Below, piece after piece: positions 37,869-47,531 of a DNA stretch of 64,000 nucleotides; position 1 is the first letter of the stretch; the number at the start of each line of letters is the position of its first letter. The translations under genes and the position numbers were made by a program. The stretch covers positions 2,599,001-2,663,000 of the forward strand of contig NZ_CP150918.1 in NCBI RefSeq assembly GCF_039908635.1, given 5' to 3'. The DNA is from Pseudomonas purpurea (GTDB lineage Bacteria; Pseudomonadota; Gammaproteobacteria; Pseudomonadales; Pseudomonadaceae). The notes beneath the pieces were generated by a model that made no database searches, had not been told where the DNA came from, and saw only the letters and a list, made by a program, of their open reading frames with translations.

Positions 37869-38179
37869 AAATAATCCTTCTGGCTTGTTCTTATAGGGCC
37901 GCTCGATAACGGGCTACCCCTGACAATAGGTTGGCTGTGCGCAGTCTACAGGGTAGGCGCAAATAAAATCTTGAGCCTTGGGTCGGCCAGACAATTGCTG
38001 AAACGATGCACTGTGTCTGCCGGGGTGTGTCAAAGTTTATTGGAAAAAATATTCCATGTAAAAATTTAATGGAATAAATATTGATTTGTCGCTCGCGTAC
38101 GTTTTAGTCTGCATCCACCAAGAGTGTTCGGCGCGACTGCACGCCCGAACGCAGGCTGATAAAAATAACAGGAGCCAGC
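37869..38179. promoter_or_regulatory. Divergent iolR-iolC control region
   Basis: A 311-base region, AT-rich near 38035-38090, that holds the palindromic operator at 38041-38056 and a second, imperfect copy at 38071-38084. TTGATT (38081-38086) and TTTAGT (38103-38108), 16 bases apart, are plausible -35 and -10 boxes for iolC. The second operator copy overlaps the -35, consistent with repression. Confidence 0.5.
38041..38056. promoter_or_regulatory. Probable IolR operator TGGAA-N6-TTCCA
   Basis: TGGAAAAAATATTCCA at 38041-38056 fits GGAA-N6-TTCC exactly, the form I recall for RpiR-type IolR of Sinorhizobium meliloti. A partial copy, GGAA-N6-TTGA, lies at 38071-38084. A related site with one mismatch (AGAA-N6-TTCC) lies at 46202-46215 ahead of the transporter genes. 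Confidence 0.75.
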
Positions 38180-40117
38180 ATGGGCCAGACTCGTTTTGCC
38201 AGTGGGCGTCAATTGGATCTGATTTGCCTGGGGCGCCTTGGCGTCGACCTTTATGCGCAGCAAGTCGGCGCACGGCTGGAGGACGTCTCAAGCTTCGCCA
38301 AATACCTGGGCGGTTCGTCCGCCAACATTGCCTTCGGGACGGCGCGGCTGGGGTTGAAGTCGGCCATGCTCAGCCGGGTGGGCGACGACCACATGGGGCG
38401 GTTCCTGCTCGAATCCCTGGCCCGCGAAGGGTGTGACGTCAGTGGCATCAAGGTCGATCCGGAACGCCTCACCGCGATGGTCCTGCTGGGCCTCAAGGAC
38501 CGCGAAACCTTCCCGTTGGTGTTCTACCGCGAGAACTGCGCCGACATGGCGCTGCGCGCTGAGGACATCAGCGAAGCCTTTATCGCTTCCAGCAAAGCCT
38601 TGCTGATCACCGGCACTCACTTCTCCACGGACGGCGTCTACAAGGCGAGCATCCAGGCGCTGGATTACGCCGAGAAACACCACGTCAAACGTGTGCTCGA
38701 CATCGATTACCGCCCGGTTCTCTGGGGGTTGGCGGGTAAAGCCGATGGAGAAACCCGGTTTGTCGCCGACCAGAATGTCAGCCAGCACGTGCAGAAGATC
38801 CTTGCGCGTTTCGACCTGATTGTCGGTACTGAAGACGAGTTCTTGATGGCTGGCGGTTCCGAGGATTTGCTCACTGCGTTGCGCAATGTGCGGCGCCTGA
38901 CGCCAGCCACGCTGGTGGTCAAACTCGGGCCGCAAGGCTGCACGGTGATTCACGGGGTGATTCCGGTTCGTCTTGAAGACGGCGCGATCTATCCCGGCGT
39001 GCGGGTGGAAGTACTCAACGTACTGGGCGCCGGTGATGCGTTCATGTCGGGCTTTCTCAGCGGTTGGCTGGAGGACGCCACTGATGAGCGCTGCTGCCAG
39101 TTGGCCAATGCGTGTGGCGCTCTGGTGGTGTCGCGCCACGCCTGCGCCCCTGCGATGCCGACCCGCGCCGAACTCGATTACCTGTTCAATAGCCCGGTGC
39201 CGATCACCCGGCCGGATCAGGACGCGGTGCTGCAACGTTTGCATCAGGTCAGCGTCCCGCGCAAGGCCTGGAAGCAACTGTTCATCTTTGCCTTCGACCA
39301 TCGCGGGCAACTGGTGGAACTGGCGCAAAAGGGCGGTCGTGACCTGAGCAGCATTGGCCAGCTCAAGCAGTTGTTCATCAACGCCGTGGAGCGGGTCGAA
39401 GCGGATTTGCGTGAGCGGGGCATAGATGCCGATGTTGGCGTGCTGGCTGACCAGCGCTTTGGCCAGGATTCGCTGAATGCGGCGACCGGTCGTGGCTGGT
39501 GGGTGGCGCGGCCCGTCGAGGTGCAAGGTTCGCGGCCGCTGGCCTTCGAACATGGTCGCTCGATTGGCAGCAACCTGATCGCCTGGCCGCAGGAACAAAT
39601 CATCAAATGCCTGGTGCAGTTTCACCCGGACGACGAGCCGCTGTTGCGCCTGGAGCAGGAAGCACAGCTCAAGGGTTTGTATCAGGCGGCGCAGGTCAGC
39701 GGCCATGAGTTGCTGCTGGAAATCATCCCGCCCAAAGATCACCCGTCGCCTCATCCGGATGTGCTCTACCGAGCGATCAAGCGCCTCTACAACCTCGGGA
39801 TTTTCCCTGCGTGGTGGAAGATCGAGGCGCAAAGCAGCGAGGAGTGGAAACAGCTCGACGAGCTGATTCAGGAACGCGACCCGTACTGCCGTGGCGTGGT
39901 GCTGCTGGGACTGAACGCACCGGCCGCGACGCTCGCCGAAGGGTTTGCGCAAGCGAGCCAGAGCCAGACCTGTCGAGGGTTTGCGGTGGGCCGGACGATT
40001 TTCCAGGAGCCGAGCCGAGCGTGGATGGCCGGGGAAATCGACGATGAAGCGTTGACCCGGAGAGTGCAGGGCACCTTCGTCGAACTGATCGACGCCTGGC
40101 GCACTTCCCGGAGTTGA
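38180..40117 (+). CDS. iolC: 5-dehydro-2-deoxygluconokinase fused to DUF2090 aldolase-like domain
   Basis: A 645-residue protein of two parts. Residues about 1-330 are a PfkB-type sugar kinase (IolC), with G-G-S-S-A-N-I-A near the start and L-G-A-G-D-A-F near 285 as ATP and catalytic motifs; it phosphorylates 5-dehydro-2-deoxygluconate. Residues about 335-645 are a DUF2090 domain beginning at P-R-K-A-W-K-Q-L-F-I-F-A-F-D-H-R, which in such fusions is taken to be the aldolase (IolJ-like) for the next step. The fusion is normal in proteobacteria. It is the first gene of the operon. Confidence 0.93.
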   Translation: MGQTRFASGRQLDLICLGRLGVDLYAQQVGARLEDVSSFAKYLGGSSANIAFGTARLGLKSAMLSRVGDDHMGRFLLESLAREGCDVSGIKVDPERLTAMVLLGLKDRETFPLVFYRENCADMALRAEDISEAFIASSKALLITGTHFSTDGVYKASIQALDYAEKHHVKRVLDIDYRPVLWGLAGKADGETRFVADQNVSQHVQKILARFDLIVGTEDEFLMAGGSEDLLTALRNVRRLTPATLVVKLGPQGCTVIHGVIPVRLEDGAIYPGVRVEVLNVLGAGDAFMSGFLSGWLEDATDERCCQLANACGALVVSRHACAPAMPTRAELDYLFNSPVPITRPDQDAVLQRLHQVSVPRKAWKQLFIFAFDHRGQLVELAQKGGRDLSSIGQLKQLFINAVERVEADLRERGIDADVGVLADQRFGQDSLNAATGRGWWVARPVEVQGSRPLAFEHGRSIGSNLIAWPQEQIIKCLVQFHPDDEPLLRLEQEAQLKGLYQAAQVSGHELLLEIIPPKDHPSPHPDVLYRAIKRLYNLGIFPAWWKIEAQSSEEWKQLDELIQERDPYCRGVVLLGLNAPAATLAEGFAQASQSQTCRGFAVGRTIFQEPSRAWMAGEIDDEALTRRVQGTFVELIDAWRTSRS

Positions 40118-40142
40118 ACATTTTCAATGTGTGAACACTGAA

Positions 40143-40219
40143 CCTGTGGGAGCGAGCTTGCTCGCGATGAGGCCTTCAAGGGTGCCAAAAGCATCGCGAG
40201 CAAGCTCGCTCCCACAGGG
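40143..40219. repeat. REP-type inverted pair
   Basis: CCTGTGGGAGCGAGCTTGCT at 40143 faces AGCAAGCTCGCTCCCACAGG ending at 40219. It lies between iolC and iolE inside the operon, where a stable stem can change the ratio of the two mRNA segments. Confidence 0.88.
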
Positions 40220-40267
40220 GGCCGCGCCACGTTCAATGGTTATGTAAAAACAATAAAAGGTGCAGCC

Positions 40268-41162
40268 ATGCCCGCTATCCGAATTGGCATCAACCCGATT
40301 TCCTGGAGTAACGACGACCTGCCGTCCCTCGGCGGCGAGACGCCGCTGAGCACTGCGTTGAGTGAAGGCAAGGCGATCGGCTACGAAGGCTTTGAGCTCA
40401 ACGGCAAGTTCCCCAAGGACGCCAAGGGGGTGGGCGATGTGCTTCGGCCTTACGACCTGGCGCTGGTGTCGGGCTGGTATTCCAGCCGTTTGGCGCGGCG
40501 CTCGGTGGCCGAAGAAATCGACGCCATCGCCAGCCATGTCGAGCTGCTGGCGCAGAACGGCGCCAAGGTGCTGGTGTACGGCGAAGTCGCCGACTCCATT
40601 CAAGGCCAGCGCACTCCGCTGGTTGAGCGTCCGCGCTTCCACACCGGGCAAGCCTGGCAGGGCCTACGCCGACAAGCTCACCGAACTGGCACGTTTCACC
40701 CTGTCCCACGGCGTGCGTCTGGCCTATCACCACCACATGGGCGCCTACGTCGAATCACCCGCCGACATCGACCAATTGATGGCCCTGACCGGCAGTGAAG
40801 TCGGGTTGTTGTTCGATTCCGGCCATTGCTACATGGGCGGTGGCGAGCCGCTGGAGGTGCTGCGCAAACACATCGGGCGCATCTGCCACGTGCACTTCAA
40901 GGACGTGCGCAAACCGGTGGTGCAACTGGCGCGCAACAATCTCTGGAGCTTCCCTGATTGCATCATCAACGGCACGTTCACCGTGCCGGGTGACGGTGAT
41001 ATCGACTTTGCCGCGCTGCTCGACGTGCTGCTCGCCGCCGACTATCACGGCTGGCTGGTGGTCGAAGCCGAGCAGGATCCGGCGGTCGCACCCAGCTATG
41101 CCTACGCCAAGAAGGGTTACGACACCTTGCATGCCTTGCTCGATCACAGGAGCGGACAATGA
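40268..41162 (+). pseudogene. iolE: myo-Inosose-2 dehydratase, +1 frameshift
   Basis: IolE dehydrates scyllo-inosose to the trione acted on by IolD. The first frame (from ATG 40268) gives I-R-I-G-I-N-P-I-S-W-S-N-D-D and continues to H-T-G-Q-A-W-Q. The frame then breaks at GGG 40660-40662 (CAGGGCCTAC, where CAGGCCTAC would give Q-A-Y-A-D-K). The second frame completes the xylose-isomerase-like barrel with L-A-Y-H-H-H-M-G-A-Y-V-E, the metal-site phrase F-D-S-G-H-C-Y-M-G-G-G and V-H-F-K-D-V-R. Removing one base gives 297 residues, exactly the usual length. The end overlaps iolB by four bases. As written the gene would make a truncated product and inositol use should fail, unless the extra base is an error. 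Confidence 0.88.
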
Positions 41163-41968
41163 GCCTGCTGATCAAAAGCAATGCTTGTGGCCAGACCATG
41201 GTCGAGCTGGCGGCCGGTACGCTGGAGTACGTCGGTTTCGCCGCGTATCGCTTGAGCCTGGGCGAAACCCTGCCGGTCAATGCCGGTGATAAAGAACTGT
41301 GTCTGGTGCTGCTCAGCGGTCGGGTCGATGTCAAGGGCGAAGCGCCAGGGCAGGGGGCGTTCAACTGGGACAACATCGGCGACCGCCACTCGGTGTTCGA
41401 AGATAAATCACCGTTTGCCACCTACCTGCCGCCCGGCAGCCAGGCGCAGGTGGTTGCCCTCAGCGACGTGCAAATTGCCGTGTGCGCCGCGCCTGGGTCG
41501 GCCTCGGCCAACCTCTGCCCGCGCCTGATCAAGCCCGAAAACATGCAGCGCAGCGTGCGCGGCAAGGGTGCCAATACCCGTTATGTCTGCGACATCCTGC
41601 CGGACACCGAGCCGGCGCATTCGCTGCTGGTGGTGGAAGTACGCACGCCGTCCGGGCATTCGTCGAGCTACCCGCCGCACAAGCACGACACCGATGATTT
41701 GCCGCACCAGAGCTTTCTCGAAGAAACCTACTACCACCAGATCAACCCGCCCCAGGGCTTCGTGTTTCAGCGGGTCTACACCGATGACCGTTCCATCGAC
41801 CAAGCCATGGCCGTGGAAAACAGCGACCTGGTGGTGGTGCCCAAGGGCTATCACCCGGTCAGCGTGCCTTATGGCTACGAGTCGTATTACCTGAACGTCA
41901 TGGCCGGCCCGAAACGGGTCTGGCAGTTCCACAACGATCCGCAGCACAGCTGGCTGCTGGACCTCTGA
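41159..41968 (+). CDS. iolB: 5-deoxy-glucuronate isomerase
   Basis: A 269-residue cupin-type isomerase that converts 5-deoxyglucuronate to 5-dehydro-2-deoxygluconate, the substrate of IolC. Metal-site blocks are clear: S-S-Y-P-P-H-K-H-D-T near 173-182, E-E-T-Y-Y-H-Q-I near 191-198 and the closing W-Q-F-H-N-D-P-Q-H-S-W. Its ATG overlaps the iolE stop (ATGA), so it depends on translation through iolE; a frameshift there could reduce its expression. Confidence 0.95.
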   Translation: MSLLIKSNACGQTMVELAAGTLEYVGFAAYRLSLGETLPVNAGDKELCLVLLSGRVDVKGEAPGQGAFNWDNIGDRHSVFEDKSPFATYLPPGSQAQVVALSDVQIAVCAAPGSASANLCPRLIKPENMQRSVRGKGANTRYVCDILPDTEPAHSLLVVEVRTPSGHSSSYPPHKHDTDDLPHQSFLEETYYHQINPPQGFVFQRVYTDDRSIDQAMAVENSDLVVVPKGYHPVSVPYGYESYYLNVMAGPKRVWQFHNDPQHSWLLDL

Positions 41969-41998
41969 GTTCTGAAGACTGACTGGAGAACAAGAATC

Positions 41999-42820
41999 AT
42001 GAGCCAGCCCCTGCGTTTCGCCCTGAACCGTATGGTCGCCCCACGTTTGTCGCTGCCGGATTTCATTGAGTTGGCGGTGACCCTGAAAGCCGACGCCATC
42101 GAGATCCGCAACGACCTCAAGGGCATCGAGATCGAAAACGGTACGCCGGCCTCGCACGTCCGTGAGTTGTGCGCGGCGCACGGCATCACGGTGTTGTCGA
42201 TCAACGCGTTGTACCCGTTCGATGTGTGGAACGACGAGCGCCGTGCACAAGCCCTGAAGCTCGCGGCGTACGCCCGTGATTGCGGCGCCTGGGGGCTGGT
42301 GATGTGCCCGTTGAATGATCGCGCCGACTCACGCAGCGAAGCCGAACGCGCTTGGGGTTTGCGCACTGCATTGGCTGAACTGGCGCCGATCCTGAGGGAG
42401 CACGGCATGCTCGGTTTCATTGAACCGTTGGGTTTTGAAGAGTGCTCGTTGCGCCGCAAGCGCACAGCCGTGGACGCGATCAAAGCCATGGGTGGCCTCG
42501 ATGTGTTCCGCTTGGTGCATGACACCTTTCACCATCACCTGGCCCGTGAGCACGAGTTCTTCCCGGAACTCACGGGGCTGGTGCACATCTCCGGTGTCGA
42601 GGACGCGCAAGCGCCGTTGGCGACCCTGTGCGACAGCCACCGGGTGCTGGTGGGCGAGGGCGACATCCTCGGCAACGCAGCGCAAATTGAAACCTTGCTC
42701 AGCACGGGCTACCGCGGCTACCTGTCGTTCGAGCCGTTTGCCGACAGCGTGCATGGGCTGGCGGATATCCGGCAGGCCATCGGCGCGAGCATGGATCACC
42801 TGCAAAAATCCCTGGCCTGA
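41999..42820 (+). CDS. iolI: TIM-barrel epimerase/isomerase, probable inosose isomerase
   Basis: A 273-residue xylose-isomerase-like barrel. A-D-A-I-E-I-R-N-D near 32-40, I-E-P-L-G-F-E near 142-148, L-V-H-D-T-F-H-H-H near 173-181 and L-V-H-I-S-G-V-E-D near 193-201 provide the expected metal and base residues of 2-keto-myo-inositol isomerase (IolI). Lying between iolB and iolD, that function is the best inference, although hydroxypyruvate-isomerase-like relatives share the fold. The spacing from iolB is 30 bases, and a REP pair follows. Confidence 0.82.
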   Translation: MSQPLRFALNRMVAPRLSLPDFIELAVTLKADAIEIRNDLKGIEIENGTPASHVRELCAAHGITVLSINALYPFDVWNDERRAQALKLAAYARDCGAWGLVMCPLNDRADSRSEAERAWGLRTALAELAPILREHGMLGFIEPLGFEECSLRRKRTAVDAIKAMGGLDVFRLVHDTFHHHLAREHEFFPELTGLVHISGVEDAQAPLATLCDSHRVLVGEGDILGNAAQIETLLSTGYRGYLSFEPFADSVHGLADIRQAIGASMDHLQKSLA

Positions 42821-42848
42821 CATTTTGCTCAGGCCAAAGCAGATCAAA

Positions 42849-42940
42849 GGTGGGAGCGAGCTTGCTCGCGAAGATGGCAGCACATTCAACATAGATGTGA
42901 CTGTCAGGCCGCAATCGCGAGCAAGCTCGCTCCCACAGGG
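42849..42940. repeat. REP-type inverted pair
   Basis: GGTGGGAGCGAGCTTGCTCG at 42849 faces CGAGCAAGCTCGCTCCCACA ending near 42937, with about 50 bases between. It lies between iolI and iolD and is a close copy of the pair at 40143. Confidence 0.88.
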
Positions 42941-42966
42941 TTTCTTCGTGTATTGAAGGATCGGAC

Positions 42967-44898
42967 ATGACCACAACAAGACTGACCATGGCCCAGGCCC
43001 TGGTGAAATTCCTCGATAACCAGTACGTCGAGGTCGATGGGGTTCAAAGCAAATTCGTCGCCGGGATCTTCACCATTTTCGGTCACGGCAATGTGCTGGG
43101 CCTCGGCCAGGCACTGGAGCAGGACAGCGGCGACCTGATCGTCCATCAGGGCCGCAACGAGCAGGGCATGGCCCACGCAGCCATTGGTTTTGCCAAGCAG
43201 CATCTGCGGCGCAAAATCTATGCCTGCACCTCGTCGGTCGGCCCCGGTGCGGCCAACATGCTGACCGCCGCCGCGACTGCGACGGCCAATCGCATTCCCT
43301 TGCTGCTGTTGCCCGGCGACGTCTACGCCTGTCGCCAACCAGACCCGGTGCTGCAACAAATCGAGCAGTTCCACGACTTGAGCATCAGCACCAACGATGC
43401 CTTTAAAGCCGTGAGCAAATACTGGGACCGCATCAACCGCCCCGAACAACTGATGAGCGCAGCGATCCACGCCATGCGCGTACTCACCGACCCGGCGGAA
43501 ACCGGTGCGGTGACGCTGGCCCTGCCGCAAGACGTGCAGGCCGAGGCCTACGACTACCCCGATTATTTTTTGCAAAAACGCGTGCGCCGCATCGACCGCC
43601 GCCCGGCCACCGAAGCCATGCTGGCTGACGCGGTGGCGCTGCTCAAAGGCAAACGCAAACCGCTGATCATCTGTGGTGGCGGAGTCAAGTATTCGGGGGC
43701 GAATGCGGCGTTGCAGGCGTTTGCCGAGCGATTCGATATTCCGTTCGCCGAAACCCAGGCCGGCAAGAGTGCGGTGGTTTCCAGCCATCCGCTGAACGTC
43801 GGCGGGATTGGCGAAACCGGTTGTTTGGCGGCGAACCTGCTGGCCAAGGAGGCCGATCTGATCATCGGCATCGGCACCCGCTATTCGGATTTCACCACGG
43901 CATCGAAATGGCTGTTCCAGCACCCCGACGTGGCCTTCCTCAACCTGAACATCAGCCCTGGCGATGCGCTGAAACTCGATGGCGTGCAGTTACTGGCCGA
44001 TGCTCGGTCAGGCTTGCAAGCCTTGTCCGAAGCCCTCACCGGTTACCGCTCCAGATGGGGCGAGCAACCGTGTCAGGCCAAGGCGCAGCTGGATGAAGAG
44101 GTGGATCGGGTGTACCAGGTCGAATACCAGAGCGAGGATTTCGTTCCGCAAATCAACGACCACATGGACCCGGCGGTGCTGCGCGAATTCATTGAGTTGA
44201 CGGGCTCCTGCCTGACCCAAAGCCGTGTGCTCGGCGTATTGAACGAAACCCTGGCTGACGACGCGGTGATCGTTGCCGCCGCTGGCAGCCTGCCCGGCGA
44301 CTTGCAGCGCAGCTGGCGCAGCAAGGGCGTGAACACCTATCACGTCGAGTACGGTTATTCCTGCATGGGGTACGAGGTCAATGCCGCGCTCGGTGTGAAA
44401 CTCGCGGAACCTGAACGCGAGGTCTATGCGCTGGTCGGCGACGGCTCTTACCTGATGCTGCACTCGGAGCTGGCGACCTCGATCCAGGAGAGACGCAAGA
44501 TCAACGTGATCCTGCTCGACAACATGACCTTCGGTTGCATCAACAACTTACAGATGGAGCACGGCATGGACAGCTTCGGCACCGAGTTTCGTTTCCGCAA
44601 CCCTGAATCAGGCAAGCTCGACGGCGGGTTCGTGCCGGTGGATTTCGCCATGAGCGCGGCGGCTTATGGTTGCAAGACCTACAAGGTGAACACCGTCGAG
44701 CAGTTACGAGCGGCGCTGGCCGATGCGCGGTTGCAGAGCGTGTCGACGCTGATCGACATCAAGGTTCTGCCCAAAACCATGATTCACAAATACCTGTCCT
44801 GGTGGCGGGTGGGTGTGGCGCAAGTCTCCACCAGCGCCCGCACCGATGCGGTGGCCAAAACCCTCAATGAACGACTGACCAAGGCTCGTCAGTACTGA
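42967..44898 (+). CDS. iolD: 3D-(3,5/4)-trihydroxycyclohexane-1,2-dione hydrolase
   Basis: A 643-residue thiamine-diphosphate enzyme that opens the inositol-derived ring to 5-deoxyglucuronate. The N-terminal domain has the catalytic-type glutamate region G-R-N-E-Q-G-M-A-H. The C-terminal TPP motif reads [10 protein letters not shown] followed after the usual distance by [11 protein letters not shown]. Length and order match IolD. It is followed 30 bases later by iolG in the same operon. Confidence 0.95.
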   Translation: MTTTRLTMAQALVKFLDNQYVEVDGVQSKFVAGIFTIFGHGNVLGLGQALEQDSGDLIVHQGRNEQGMAHAAIGFAKQHLRRKIYACTSSVGPGAANMLTAAATATANRIPLLLLPGDVYACRQPDPVLQQIEQFHDLSISTNDAFKAVSKYWDRINRPEQLMSAAIHAMRVLTDPAETGAVTLALPQDVQAEAYDYPDYFLQKRVRRIDRRPATEAMLADAVALLKGKRKPLIICGGGVKYSGANAALQAFAERFDIPFAETQAGKSAVVSSHPLNVGGIGETGCLAANLLAKEADLIIGIGTRYSDFTTASKWLFQHPDVAFLNLNISPGDALKLDGVQLLADARSGLQALSEALTGYRSRWGEQPCQAKAQLDEEVDRVYQVEYQSEDFVPQINDHMDPAVLREFIELTGSCLTQSRVLGVLNETLADDAVIVAAAGSLPGDLQRSWRSKGVNTYHVEYGYSCMGYEVNAALGVKLAEPEREVYALVGDGSYLMLHSELATSIQERRKINVILLDNMTFGCINNLQMEHGMDSFGTEFRFRNPESGKLDGGFVPVDFAMSAAAYGCKTYKVNTVEQLRAALADARLQSVSTLIDIKVLPKTMIHKYLSWWRVGVAQVSTSARTDAVAKTLNERLTKARQY

Positions 44899-45954
<1,056 letters not shown>

Positions 45955-46198
45955 TCACCCCAACCCTCTCGAAACGTCGGATCGCCCCAACGGGGCGAGG
46001 GGGCCTGAGCAGTTCTATTGGCAGCTGCAAGCTGCATTGCAAAGCGCTGGCCCATTGCCGGTCGAGGCCCGTGATGCACTGGTGGCGACCCGCGTTCTAG
46101 ACACTGCGCGCCTGAGCCATGAGCGCCGTCAAGTGGTGGACATACAACCGGTTTGTGGTCATGAAATCGAATTGGAATTAAGTTCTAAAATGAGTTGA
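45955..46198 (+). pseudogene. 3' remnant of a second Gfo/Idh/MocA dehydrogenase
   Basis: From just after the iolG stop a frame runs to TGA at 46196. It encodes F-Y-W-Q-L-Q-A-A-L near 46014 and later P-L-P-V-E-A-R-D-A-L-V-A-T-R-V-L-D-T-A. Phrases of this kind end many Gfo/Idh/MocA proteins (a D-Y-Y-x-x-L-x-A-A-L helix followed by the P-V-x-x-x-x-A-L-x-x-x-x-V-L-x-x-A helix). There is no start, Rossmann motif or catalytic domain, so it seems to be the tail of a deleted gene. Many Pseudomonas iol clusters carry a second such gene at this place. The assignment rests on these short phrases only. Confidence 0.55.
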
Positions 46199-46534
46199 TA
46201 TAGAAATTATTTTCCAATAAAGTCATTTCAAGGTTACCGACTATCAACGTTCTACTCGCCTTCAAGCCAGCCTTGATGCCGGGCAGGACGAACAAAAAAC
46301 AAGAAACAACGATAGGTACCGTTCATGCAAACCTTCAGCACTGCTCTGCGCGTCTTACGTACCGCGTGCCTTCCTCGCGTTCCAAGCCTTTTCTTTTTCA
46401 GGTTCCTTTGCGTTGAGCGCAAGGGGCCCGTGGTGTGCTGCATTCCCGGCGCGCCCATCGTTCGCTTGCCTGCTCACTGAATTCGTCCTGCGCCTTATCC
46501 ATAAAACCAACAAGAATGTGGAGAAAGACTGTTC
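46199..46534 (+). other. Leader region of the inositol transporter with a possible 51-codon open frame
   Basis: This region holds the imperfect IolR-type site and an open frame, ATG 46325 to TGA 46480, preceded by AGG at fair spacing. It would encode a basic, Cys- and Phe-containing 51-residue peptide beginning M-Q-T-F-S-T-A-L-R-V-L-R. I cannot match it to anything, and it may be chance. The binding-protein gene starts 55 bases later after a GGAG site. Confidence 0.3.
46202..46215. promoter_or_regulatory. Imperfect IolR-type site upstream of the transporter
   Basis: AGAA-ATTATT-TTCC at 46202-46215 matches GGAA-N6-TTCC with one change. It lies about 320 bases before the binding-protein gene, in the AT-rich stretch 46180-46240 after the dehydrogenase remnant. 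This fits separate but coordinate control of uptake and catabolism. Confidence 0.45.
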
Positions 46535-47461
46535 ATGAAGACCAAGATCCGTTTCGCCTCGCTTGCCCTGTCCATGATGCTGGCCAGTGGTGCGGCTTTC
46601 GCTGACCTGAAGATTGGCGTGAGCATGTCGCAGTTCGATGACACCTGGCTCACCTACTTGCGTGAATCCATGGACCAGCAAGCCAAGTCCATGCCCGAGG
46701 GCGTCAAACTGCAATTTGAAGACGCCCGCAGCGATGTGGTCAAACAGTTGAGCCAGGTGGAGAGCTTCATCAGCCAGAAGGTCGACGCCATCGTGGTCAA
46801 TCCGGTGGACACCGCCGCCACCAAAAAAATCACCGAGGCGGCGGTCAAGGCCGGGATTCCACTGGTTTATGTCAACCGTCGTCCAGATGACCTGAACCTG
46901 CCCAAAGGCGTGATTACCGTGGCCTCCAATGACATGGAAGCCGGCCAGATGCAGATGCAATACCTGGCCGAAAAACTCAAGGGCAAGGGTGACATCGTGA
47001 TCCTGCTCGGCGACCTGGCCAACAACTCCACCACCAACCGCACCAAAGGCGTGAAAGACGTACTGGTCAAGTACCCGGACATCAAGATCGATGAGGAGCA
47101 GACCGGTATCTGGCTGCGGGATAAAGGCATGACGCTGGTCAATGACTGGCTGACCCAGGGCCGCAAGTTCGACGCCATCATCTCCAACAACGACGAGATG
47201 GCCATCGGTGCGGCCATGGCCCTCAAGCAGGCCGGGGTCGAGAGGGGCAGCGTGTTGATTGCCGGTGTCGACGGCACGCCCGACGGTTTGCGCGCAGTGA
47301 AGAAAGGTGACCTCGCGGTCTCGGTGTTTCAGGACGCCAAGGGCCAGGCCGTCGGTTCCATCGACGCAGCGGTGAAGATGGCCAAGAACGAGCCAGTCGA
47401 ACAGGCCGTGTGGGTCCCCTATAGGCTGATCACCCCGGAAAACGTTGACCAGTTCAACTAG
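46535..47461 (+). CDS. Sugar (inositol) ABC transporter periplasmic binding protein
   Basis: A 308-residue ribose-type binding protein. A signal peptide (about 1-23, ending A-F-A before D-L-K-I-G-V) is followed by two alternating lobes; D-A-I-V-V-N-P-V-D-T-A-A-T near 86-98, L-V-Y-V-N-R-R-P-D near 110-118 and I-S-N-N-D-E-M-A-I-G near 217-226 are ligand-site strands. It closely follows the pattern of IbpA-type inositol-binding proteins and stands behind the iol genes with its own ATPase and permease, so myo-inositol is the likely ligand. Confidence 0.9.
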   Translation: MKTKIRFASLALSMMLASGAAFADLKIGVSMSQFDDTWLTYLRESMDQQAKSMPEGVKLQFEDARSDVVKQLSQVESFISQKVDAIVVNPVDTAATKKITEAAVKAGIPLVYVNRRPDDLNLPKGVITVASNDMEAGQMQMQYLAEKLKGKGDIVILLGDLANNSTTNRTKGVKDVLVKYPDIKIDEEQTGIWLRDKGMTLVNDWLTQGRKFDAIISNNDEMAIGAAMALKQAGVERGSVLIAGVDGTPDGLRAVKKGDLAVSVFQDAKGQAVGSIDAAVKMAKNEPVEQAVWVPYRLITPENVDQFN

Positions 47462-47531
47462 TCCGCCCATTCAAAAATAACAATAAGCACGCAAGGTAGC
47501 CCTGCCAACCTTGCTGATGGAGTACCTGATC

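Noticed and set aside
38180..40117. iolC fused to an aldolase-like domain as a novel fusion
   Set aside because: This kinase-DUF2090 fusion is the ordinary form in many proteobacteria.
40143..40219. Repeated GC-rich elements considered as CRISPR repeats
   Set aside because: They are isolated inverted pairs with internal dyads, not evenly spaced direct repeats with unique spacers, and no cas genes are present.
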